From: Ettlia oleoabundans
Lineage: Eukaryota; Chlorophyta; Chlorophyceae; Chlamydomonadales
Length of the DNA: 35,154 nucleotides
Assembly (NCBI GenBank): GCA_019693395.1
Contig: JAAMXP010000588.1
Coordinates: 4,914 to 40,067, forward strand
Direction: 5' to 3'
The notes under the pieces: model-generated
Seen by the model: only the letters and a program-made list of their open reading frames with translations
Told to the model about the DNA's origin: nothing
Databases searched by the model: none
Shown here: piece after piece, positions 1 through 9,252 of the stretch
Numbering within the stretch: the stretch's first letter is position 1
Layout: each line of letters begins with the position of its first letter
Program-made: the position numbers and the translations under genes

Positions 1-41
1 CCACACACACACCCAACCCACACCCACACCACCACATGCAC

Positions 42-1653
42 CTGCTCCATCCATCTCCGGTAGAACTGGGGCACATAGGCCGAGGCTGTGCAGTCAACAA
101 TGATCTTGTGGGGCAGCGAGGAGTCGCGCAGGTGCTGAGTCAGCACACCCAGACTCGCATCCGTGGCTGCAGGGGGAGAGTGAAGAAGGGCATGATAAAC
201 AACAACAGCATTGGAAGCAATAGTGTTGGTTCATTTGGCAAACGTGTACTGAGCTTGTGTTACCTGTGGTGGGGAGTGGAGTGGTGGGGACGCTGATCAC
301 CGACAGCAACTGTTCAAGCAGGATGAAGTTGGTGCAAGCTTGGGGTTGCATCCAAGGTGGCAGGCGGGGTTCGGGAATTTGGGACCAGCTGGTATGCAAA
401 GACCTTTTTTTGCACCAGGAACTATGTGTGACACTATCGACCGTACAAGATCAATGCCAAAGATGATGAGAGCTGCAAAATGGCCTCTGATAAGAAGAGC
501 ATCCAGCACGAGGTATGCAGGTTCAAAATGTGCAGGAGCGGCTCGGCATCGCACATGACCCAGCAGTGCAGCCGAACATTCACGTGGCCCAACAGGAAGC
601 CAACATAAGCACACGCCCCCGGGCAGCACATCAGTGCCGCAGGCACTTTTACACGACCCAGAATTACAGCGGCACATGCGTAAGATGGGAGCAGTACATC
701 ACTACAGCGGTGCACGCACATGACCCCAGCAGCTGCTCTGCGTAGGTGTCCAGGTTGATGGGCTGGCCCTCCTTCCCAAGGATGACCTGGCTGCTGTTCA
801 AGATGCCCTGGACCTGCAGCAGCAGGATGCATGCATTCTTGCATCAGGGTTAGGGTGAAATAAAGATATTTATGAAGCGAGGGTGAGCTGTTCCCAAGCA
901 GTGCCGGGAGGACAGCGAGGGGACCTTGGGAGGGGGCGCTTCAACAAAAAATCAGGGTGGCAGTGGTGCTGTGCTGCAGTTCTTCCCACCGCTGCTTGCC
1001 GCAATTTGCACGCTATCTGGCTGCCGGCAAATCTTAGATTGATGGGAGTGGGTATTGACGTCAACAGGAGGAGGTAGTGTGGAGGGTTTCCCATGCGGCA
1101 GCAAGGGAGCTCGCTACAAAAGGGGGGATTGTGGGGTGCCGAGGCTCTGGGACCCCCAAACTGTTGGGTGCATGCTTAAGGTTATGCACTTGTGCATCAT
1201 AAGAGTGCAGGCACAGACCTGCAGGTCAACTCGATACTTCTTCAACAGGTTTGGCGTCTGCAGGTCAACAACAAGAGGATTGCTAAATCCTCCGCGGGTG
1301 ACTGGGGAAAGCAGGCCAGTACGGAACAGGCATCTGAGAACCCATCAGCAGGGGCAAAGCAGCAACAGTGCTTTTTGCAGGGGAGCAGAATCACGATAAT
1401 CACCGCAACTGTGAGAACAATTGAACGTAGCTGGCAATGTGGTTGCAAGAACCCACATGCAGCCGTGGCGGTGGCGGCAGAGGCTGCTGACAAGAGCGGC
1501 GCTGCCACTGCTCGCATTGCGTCCGGTTGATCCTCACGAGCTCACCTCCATCCGTAGTTGCTCGAGCAAAGCACGGCCTACAGCTCCTGGTCCAACAAGA
1601 CCCACGGCTATTGACACTGTCTCGTTCATCGCGCGCTTCAACAGTCCCGACAT
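42..1653 (-). CDS. Homoserine dehydrogenase, monofunctional, 5' part (gene runs off the left edge)
   Basis: Four minus-strand exons join in phase: 1653-1546, 1257-1219, 813-720 and 166-42, followed by a donor at 41. They give the first 122 residues. Residues 10-30 form a beta strand followed by the nucleotide-binding GPGAVG loop (residues 21-26) and ALLEQL, a Rossmann start. Later come KKYRVDLQVQGILNSS, a second strand typical of the family, and KIIVDCTAS with FYRRWMEQ, which match the segment before the GIHVVTPNKK motif expected in the next exon. Homoserine dehydrogenase reduces aspartate semialdehyde to homoserine with NAD(P)H, on the way to threonine, methionine and isoleucine. An in-frame stop lies just upstream of the chosen ATG, so no aspartokinase domain precedes it, unlike the plant bifunctional enzyme. 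No clear transit peptide is visible. The enzyme family call is firm; the 39-bp second exon is the weakest exon. Confidence 0.9.
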
Positions 1654-1919
1654 TCACCCGGCAGGGTGATACACCGTCCGAGCGCTATCGCGCCACGCAA
1701 CACTTGGCAAGGTTCTATTGCGGGAGAATTACCTTTCAGGTGACAGTAAACAGTTCTTGTGCAAGCGATCCTTGTCCTTGTAAGGGGCTCAATTGCGCTG
1801 CAAGCTTCCCCTGGGTTTGTGCATTCGTGGCGCCAGCAGGCAGCAGAAATGGGCGAACACAACTGTGCTGCAATTAAGCTATCACTTGACACTTAGCGTC
1901 CGGTTCGCTTGTCGTGAGC
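1654..1919. promoter_or_regulatory. Divergent promoter region between homoserine dehydrogenase and F-box gene
   Basis: These 266 bases separate two start codons that point away from each other, so both 5' UTRs and core promoters must lie here. I see no convincing TATA box or strong repeat. The call rests on gene orientation only. Confidence 0.6.
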
Positions 1920-4240
1920 ATGACTGACGACATACAAAGGGACTGGGGCTCACTCCCAGCGGACTTGCTGCACCAAATACTGCATCTTCTGCTCGACGAT
2001 CTTCGCCGCGGAGGTTTGTTGCCAGCAAAGCAAACAGCGCAGCTATTCTTGCGTCTCAGAAGGGTGTGCCGGCAGTGGCGGCAGGCTTTGCCGGGTCAGG
2101 TGAGCATGGCCGCTACCCTGTTCCCGTTCTTGCTGCCGCCCACCTGCTTCTTTATGCAAAATTGGTCCTGCACCTCATTGTGGCGCTGTTATGCGCTGTT
2201 TGTGTTGCCACGACCCTCCCTGCAGAGTGCAGCACAGGGGTTGCTCCCCAGCTTGCATGTACAGTAATGCAACGCTGCAGTTCCTGCCTGCCCTTTCTGC
2301 CTGTGCAGCTGAACCTTGCTCTCCGCTGCTCCATGGACTCGGAGGAGGATTGGCCTTGCGTCAACCGTCTTGCTGGAATGGGAGCGACCTTGAGAGAGCT
2401 GCGGTGCAAGCTCATAAATATTTCGGGTAGTAATACACAGAGGTTGGCACCACCAGGCCTTGAGATGTTCCTGTTGACAGACATCTTTCAGGAAAAGGTG
2501 CGCATGTTGCATACAACTGCTGTGTTCCAAAGCAATATGGTGATTGCTGCCATTAATAGCCAGATTCGTGTAGGAATTAACCGCCATTTCAGCGCTACCT
2601 GAGTGCCATTTGCTGCTGACATTCGCACGCTGGATACCTTCTTGTGTGTGCTACTTCGGCCCGCCTCTTGGGGAACACATGCTCCCGCTCTCACCACCCG
2701 CCTGCTTTGCTTGTCCATCTGGTCTTATGATGAAGCAGTCGCAAGTGTATGCTGCTTCATCTGTGTTTCCTGCCACAGGCGCCGTGTGCCAGGCGGCCTG
2801 ATGGCAGCCTGTTCCTCCCATGCGTGTCCTGTACCACCTGTCAGGCGTCCTGGCAACATCTGTGTGCTGTTCATCACCCGCCCTGCACCACTTGCCTGCT
2901 CTGCCTCCCACAAACGTTGCGCAGATTGGCCCACGTTTGGAAGTGTTGGCCGGGGTTTCCTCTTTTGCCCTCGATCTACCACAAATACCAAGCTTGGCGG
3001 GCGCCTGCTGCCGCTCGCTGCGATCGCTACACGTGCACGGTACCGTAAATGCTGAGGAGCTACTGGTCGGAGGTGACGCCAACCAGCTCAAGTTTACCTT
3101 CTGCATATCTGTTGGGTTGAATTTATGGCTCAACCAGCCTACTTCAGCCTGTCATGGTTAGCTGAGGTGTCATTATGATATGCAACAACCATGGTTGAAG
3201 AACAAGCGCATCCTATCAACAGTGGGTTCCAGGACTCTATTTGTTTGGGAGTAGGATCTCTCTTTCGCAAGCAACACTCTTGAGCCGATAGAAATCAGAA
3301 CCTGCGTTGCAGGTCCTGCCTGGTGCCAGCTGTTGGCGCTTCGTGAGCTGGCAGTGACGGTGCAGCACTGCACGACAGTCACTTTGGAGGACCTACCGCC
3401 AGGGCTGCGCCAGCTCACCGTTACTTGCCAAAATATCTTCATCGATATCAAGGCCCTAGCCACCTTCCCGGCAGTGCAAATAGCGGCCCAAGAGGTCTAC
3501 CTGGTACCCAACACGCCAGAGGAAAACATTGTCAACGAAGCAGTGGTGCTGCCGCTGATTGAGTTGGTGCGGGCTGTGGCGGCGGTGGGCATGCCTTCAG
3601 GGCATATGGCGGAGCTCAACACACAGGTGTGGTAGTCGGACCCACGCTTGTGATAACCTTTGTTTGTGGAGGGGAAACAGCCAGCTGTTGACTGCGTGAG
3701 CAATGCACTCCCATTAGCTGATACATTATAAAATGCTTATAAGAGGACGTGCTACTGTGTGGTTGCAACACCCTACCTGCGCTGCTACAGGCCATTTGGT
3801 ACAAGCTGCCCAGCGGAGAGCCGGCCTGGCTACACGCGCTCTTTGCATCCGACGAAGAGCAGCAGGCGGCAGAAGTCCCGCAGGCTGCAGCAATAAATGC
3901 ACTACATCAGCAGCATGCACAGCAGCATGTGCAGGAGGACATGCACTTACAGCAGGCAGGGCAGCAGGCTGCTGGCGGGCAGGCACCCACATCGGAGCAG
4001 CAAGGGGAGCCCCCGCTTCGAGGACCAGGGAGGGAGGGTCTTCCTTCCCTGCTACCCTCGCCACCCCCTGACGTGATTGCCTGGTTTCAAGCAACGGAGC
4101 CTCCCAGGCCACCGCCGTTGGTTGTCGAAGCAGGCAATGTGAGAGGGATCCGAGTACAGTCGCAGCCGCAATGGCCGCTGCCCTTATACAGATACAACCC
4201 CAGCATGGCGGCCATGCGGCTCACGCTGCATGCTGGCTGA
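1920..4240 (+). CDS. F-box protein, possibly with leucine-rich repeats
   Basis: Five exons join in phase: 1920-2099, 2309-2497, 2925-3072, 3313-3626 and 3791-4240, giving about 426 residues. Residues 10-60 hold an F-box: LPADLLHQILHLLL, then LRLRRVCRQWRQAL. F-box proteins bind SKP1 in SCF ubiquitin ligases and select substrates. The middle has leucine-rich-repeat-like stretches (LRSLHVHG, LRELAVTV, LRQLTV), which would be the substrate-binding part. The C-terminus (from about residue 295) is rich in Gln, Ala and Pro and probably disordered. The first ATG fits; an alternative GTG six bases upstream was ignored. The start of exon 3 is uncertain: 2925 has the better polypyrimidine tract, but 2808 also keeps frame. 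The substrate cannot be inferred. Confidence 0.82.
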
Positions 4241-4650
4241 GGATCTGCTGGTACACTGGTACACTGTACACTGCTGAGAGTGATTGCAACATGGCTTCTA
4301 GCACACCCCCTCATAGTCTACCCGTGCTGGAGCAAGCCTCTCTTTCAATGCAATACATATGTTGCCTTGATTACAAACCCCTCGCCGCTCAGTGAGCTGA
4401 TGGGATGACTGTAAGCAGACGTCCCACACGCAGAGCTGCCCTAGGGGCTTACAATGAGCATGGGAGGCACAGTCTTGCATGAGCATGAGAGGTTGGCTTA
4501 TGCCCAGTCCCATCACCAATATATAGGTTTCCCTGGTTGGGTTCACAGAACCTTCTTTGCCAGGCTGGACGTGGTCCCAACAGCTTCCCCTCGCTTGGGC
4601 TGTAACCTAGCTTTCGTATTCCCTTCCCCTTCGGCTCCAGGTACGCTAGA
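4241..4650 (+). other. 3' UTR of the F-box gene and intergenic gap, with TGTAA at 4410-4414
   Basis: This stretch holds no supported exon. TGTAA, the usual green-algal polyadenylation signal, occurs 170 bases after the F-box stop and is the likely signal. The remaining 240 bases before the next ATG must hold the promoter and 5' UTR of the following gene. Confidence 0.5.
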
Positions 4651-7600
4651 ATGCAGGCGGTTGCTAGTCCAAGGTTGAGCATGCAAACTGCGGCGCTGTC
4701 GCGATCGCGAGTCGCAGCGGCCGTCCCAGCAAGGTCGGGAGGCCTTCAAAGCCGCAAGACGAAGGGCAGGGCGCCATATCCGCTTGTGCGAGCCTCGCAA
4801 GAAAACAAGGCAAGCGCCCAAGCGATGCTGGGGTGCTGCAGCGGGGCACACCTGCCCGCCAGCCTTACTCTTGCTGGGAGAATTGCTGGGAGAATAAGAG
4901 CTGGGCATTGTTGGCCTCCCTTCCCCTTGAATCTGCCTATTCAAGCTGGTTAGGGCTGCCTTCATTGGCTAGCTCGTTGCCATTCCTTAGCTGAATGCTT
5001 TCCAAAATTGCTACGCTCACTCGGGCTATGCAGGAGCAGGCTGACGCTCGCCGCCCCGACCGGCGGCACAGGATGGTGGCGGACACAAGCGACGAGGAGG
5101 GTTACCTGCCCAGTGAGTGGTTGGCACATGCCCAGCTAACCATCACTGTTTCACTACAGGCAATGCATTGCTCGCTATTGTCACGGCTGTTCGCAGCATT
5201 AGCTGCCGTGCTGCCGCTTGCCCGCCTGGCTGCATGCCTGCTGAGCCGACGCTTGTCGCTTGCAGCCTGCTGCGGCTGCTGCGGCCCTTTTCTATGTGGC
5301 ACCTGGGTACTAGATTGATTTGACAACAACAACTTGTGCCTGGTGTGAGGTACTGCCATGGGTCGCTGTGCTGCAGGCGATCTTGACTCCGACATCCCCA
5401 TGTCACAGGCAAGGCAACACCAGCCCAGCTACCAAGTGCCCATCATGCTCTGCTGCTTGCCTTGGCTGCTCGCCTTGGCTATGCCTGCCAGGCCGTCACT
5501 TGCTGCCGGCTGCAGGGTGTCCTGACCGAAATGAAGTATTCAACAGGCGCCAGTGTTACAATGCTGTGGGAATTGCAGCTCGGGGGCAATCCTGAACAGC
5601 AGCGTCTCGATCTGGCACCTTCTATGCTAAAATGCTGGTGATGTGTCTCTCAACTTGAAGCGTGGCTCCCGTGCTGTGTGAGGACAGACCTGGCTACGTC
5701 TGCTGGCCTCCATTCAGAATGTGCCCGCTCACCTCCCTTCATGCTGCGTCTGTTGCCCCTCCTTGTGTGCCCTGCAGCGCCTCGCCAGCCGCGACATGTA
5801 TCGTGAGATGAGGCACCTGCCCCCAGAGTACCCGCCAGGCAAGCACACTACCTACTACTTTGCATTCTTCAGGCCATATGTAACCCGCCATTTGTAACAC
5901 CCACAAATGGATGCTGTTACAGTTTACTCTGTGTTTGCCTGTCGCGGCCATCACAGAGCCCCCCCCCCCCCCCCCCGCTCCCGATCCACTGCAACATGTT
6001 CCCGGGACTTCTATTGAAATTCAATGGCCCTCTGCTGAGCCCAGCCTCAGCCTAGCATCCACAAGAAACACAAGGTGTTTTACCTTACTCAGGATAACCA
6101 CCAGCATGCGTTGTCTTGCTCCTCATACTGGTGTAGAGCCTGAGCCTGACACCCCTGAGAAGCACATGCGTGTGTCTGACCTGGCGAGCGATGAGGACGA
6201 GATGCTGCCTGATGACCCGCTGGTGGGTGGGTGGATGGTTTATTGTGGGCGGGTGCATGGGCGTGGGCGCGTGCATGTGGATGGTTGGTTGGATGGTGGT
6301 GGTTGGCTTTAGAAAATCTGGCCAGTGGGTGGCGAGGGCGGGAGGAGATGCTGCGTGACGACACGTTGGTGGGCACGCAACCAGTGCTCTACAGGCGGTA
6401 GAGTGCTTAGTGTGCACCATGGTTGCGCCCACAACCATGGTGCACATGGGGACTGTATTGCGAGTGCCGGACCCGAATGCCCAATGCGGGCAGATGAAGC
6501 CATCGGTGAAGGTAGCTGCCACACCGATTCGAGTCGGTCTGGCTGGCACCTTCTCCGGCAGCTTCATCCCGCAGCATAGAGTCCGTGCTGTGTGTTTGCA
6601 ACCTGCATTTGTCTTGCCATGCACAGCGGTTGCCGCCTGCCGCGTTGGAAGCATGTTTGCCGCCATATACGCCATGCCACCATTCCGTCAGGGAAACTTT
6701 CCAGTTGATTGATCAGTTACCCTCGGTTGTTGTGCAGGACATGGATGAGGAGCTCATCACAGGTGGGGCATCAACATCAACCTGTTGCTATCGTCAATTT
6801 CAGTTGTTGGTTTGGGAGTGGCGGCAGCATTGAGGCCCTACCGCCATTGTCGTACGACTTGCACTATAGAACAGCAGCAGATCTAGACAGCAGCACAGCC
6901 CCACTACACAGCGTACGGCCGCAAAGCGCACTGTATTGGCCCCAGACCGGCACTCATGCAATGTTGACCCCCGCAAGTTGCAGACACCAAGCCCTTCATT
7001 GCTGACGTGTACAACGAGATGTATGGGGTGCGGCACAAGGCAACCACTGATGACATTGCCAGGCACAGTTCCGGGGGTGAGTGCCGCACCATTCTCACTA
7101 CATATATATAACTCTGCCAGAAATTCTGCCTCCTTGGAACATAAGACTTGAATATGTAATGTTGCTATTAATAGGCCGCTTGAATAGAGCATGACCGCCT
7201 TTGAGCAGCTAGTTGCCTGACGCCGATCGTTGGTGAGGTTTACCTGAGCGCTGCGGTGTCCCATCTGCCTGTGTGTCCCTTGTGTGTATGTTTCAGGTCC
7301 AGGATCCATCAGCAACATGCCTCCAAAGAGCGACTCACACATGAGTGTCGGGGGTGAGCGAGAGCCAGGTGCGCATGGACCTGGCTGAGGAAGGCAGAGG
7401 CAACATACATGACCATCAGCACATACACCTCCTGGCAGAGTGTCCTTGGAAAGTACCATCAGCACAGCCTTCCTCGAAATGCAACGACCTCGTTTCTGCC
7501 AATCAAGCGACATTGTCCTCGCCAACAACTTGCTCACTGTTCCGTCACCTGTGCCCTCAAGTTGACCGCCTTGGCAGCTGCCGAACAGTAGCTGACTTCC

Positions 7601-8587
7601 AAACTGTATTTGTGTGCCTCATGTTGGGTGGCGGTCTTAACACTTGCGTGCCTGCCCATTAGGTTGGTTGTAAAGATTTGAAGTAAAGATTTGAACCAAT
7701 TGGGTTCAGCTGTATACAGAGCTGTATACAGAGCAACCAGCTAACACCGTGATACATCATTCTGGCACCCGCCACTGATTAGCTAAAGTGCCAGGTCTGG
7801 TGCATTGTAACCCTGACTGCAGAGGGCAGGGAACGGCGCATGGCAGAAGCGGAGGCTGAAGTAACGGTGAGTGCTTCGGTTCACGTAAAAGCACAAAGAC
7901 GGCGACCACTTTCTCTCGAGAGAGGAGCTGCAAAATGGGGAAGATCACTTGGTGCTGCTGTGCATGAAGACATCTGCTGATTGGTTGCAGCCGCATTGAA
8001 TAACAACGGGCAGCTGTTGCTTTGCTCAAAACGGGCAGCTGTTGATCTGTTCCTGCACCCCACCACCATCTTCATCGCCCCAACCACCGCTGCCTCTACT
8101 TGCAGGACATGAAGCATGATGGCGGCAGCGGGGGCGAGCCCCCACACGAGGGCTCCAGGAGTTCCAGCTACCTCAGTGCCAACGAGGCGGCTGAGGCGGC
8201 AGAGGAAAGCATGAAGGGGGCTGAAGAGCGTAGCATGATGCCCCAGGTGCAGGGGCAGGGAGGCGAGGATGAGGGGGAGTCAGGCGGGCACCTCACCCCC
8301 GGACAGCGTGCAAGGCGCAAGGCCATTGAGCAGGTGACTGCGAACCTCTGAGCAGGTCCACTCAGCTGTCAATTGTCGGTGGTTGTTGACAGTTCTTGTA
8401 CGCTTAAAAGTAAGGCGGTAACCAATTGAAAGGAATGCCAGCACACCAGGTTGACCTGCCTGTCCAAGGTTCCTGCCAATGCTGAGGTGGTGGCAACTGA
8501 TGCCTGCTTGCTGTTGCACTGTCGCAGATGGGTGACACGGACCGCCCCCGCCCCGGTCAGAGCCTCTACCTGGACAAGAAGGAGTGA
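4651..8587 (+). CDS. Unrecognised acidic, probably plastid-targeted protein (367 aa, 11 exons, three GC-AG introns)
   Basis: Exons that join in phase: 4651-4809, 5034-5112, 5377-5408, 5778-5838, 5957-6222, 6738-6762, 6984-7076, 7297-7353, 7823-7866, 8106-8333 and 8528-8587. Residues 1-50 are Ala/Ser/Arg-rich and end in LVRAS, like a chloroplast transit peptide. The rest is acidic and probably disordered, with DTSDEEGYLP, DLASDEDEMLPDD and a run of six prolines coded by 18 C. The most ordered-looking part is DEELITDTKPFIADVYNEMYG near residues 202-222. There is no membrane helix. I do not recognise the family. Introns after exons 1, 3 and 4 begin with GCAAG instead of GT, and each is needed to keep frame. 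Exon 5 may contain an undetected intron, since its middle has intron-like composition. A weak resemblance of DEEL..DTKPF to DEELARDMKPF in the next gene may mean a shared module. Confidence 0.68.
5959..5976 (+). repeat. Run of 18 C just inside exon 5 (hexaproline)
   Basis: Eighteen consecutive C bases follow the splice acceptor and code for six prolines in frame. A tract like this is prone to slippage, both biologically and in sequencing, and any length change not divisible by three would break the reading frame. Confidence 0.9.
6412..6445. repeat. Perfect inverted repeat, 14-bp arms, 6-bp loop
   Basis: GTGCACCATGGTTG at 6412-6425 is the exact reverse complement of 6432-6445. It lies in the intron 6223-6737 of the plastid-type gene, just before a longer imperfect hairpin. 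Confidence 0.9.
6493..6568. repeat. Imperfect hairpin, 35-bp arms, 6-bp loop, intronic
   Basis: Arms 6493-6527 and 6534-6568 pair at 27 of 35 positions without gaps. It could be a small-RNA precursor, a structured intron element or a decayed miniature transposon. The sequence alone does not decide. Confidence 0.7.
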
Positions 8588-8814
8588 GCTTGAAGAACCA
8601 GGAAGGGAGCAAGAGCCAGGTTTATGGTGAATGCTAGACATGTGGCTTGAGGCAGGTTGTCGCCACGCGGCATCTGCAGGGGGCTTCCCGTCACCGCAGC
8701 TGCCACGCACGAAAGTCGCAGGGAGTGGTGTCCGGCTCCATTCACATTTACAGTGCTGGTGCACAAATGCAATTGCAGCAGCAGGAGGAGCAAGTGTGGG
8801 CAAAAATAACATTC

Positions 8815-8819
8815 TGTAA
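8815..8819 (+). terminator. TGTAA polyadenylation signal
   Basis: TGTAA lies 228 bases after the stop of the upstream plastid-type gene, on the same strand. Confidence 0.5.
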
Positions 8820-8949
8820 AAACCATTCAGTAGATGGGTTTACGATGGAAAACCTCTCGCAACATTCCAGGCACTGAGCAGCAGTTACCTGGGCTACTGC
8901 CAACAGGAGTGACAGCTGGAACCAAACAGGTTTGCATGGCAGGCATTAG

Positions 8950-9170
8950 GCTACTATCGCTCGCTGCGAGTCATTGGTGATGACTTGCAATGCTTCAATC
9001 ATGAGAACGGTGGCCAGGGCGAGATGAAGACGCCTTCATCCGCTGAGCTGTCGGACACCATGCTCTGCTCGCTGTCGGTGCTGTGTGTGCCGTGCCTGCT
9101 GGTGCTGACATCATCTTCAAGGTCCACTACCTGTGGGCGTGTACGGTGGTCAGGTGGCAGGTTAGACTAG
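8950..9170 (+). pseudogene. Orphan coding-like fragment with a hydrophobic stretch
   Basis: One open frame reads YYRSLRVIGDDLQCF and then a hydrophobic stretch (MLCSLSVLCVPCLLVL), and ends at a stop at 9168-9170. Just after the hydrophobic part the neighbouring frame looks more protein-like (DIIFKVHYLWACTVVRW), as if one base were gained or lost. The fragment sits between the ends of two convergent genes and fits neither model. It may be a decayed piece of a membrane-protein gene, or chance. I do not recognise it. Confidence 0.25.
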
Positions 9171-9252
9171 TGTCAAGCGTGAGTTCTCAGCACCCAGTAT
9201 CACACGACAGCTACCAAGCCAGCCAGCCACGGGGTTCAGGGTTGCTGGGTGA

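Noticed and set aside
1..30. CA-rich repeat at the left edge
   Set aside because: It is a short simple-sequence stretch inside an intron of homoserine dehydrogenase, with no sign of a telomere-type unit.
1242..1517. Minus-strand ORF starting like a transit peptide (MRAVAAPLLSAASAAT)
   Set aside because: It lies inside the first intron of homoserine dehydrogenase, between exons that join in phase without it.
6800..7537. Minus-strand ORF of 245 codons
   Set aside because: It is antisense to three exons and two introns of the 4651 gene. Cys-rich odd composition, no motif.
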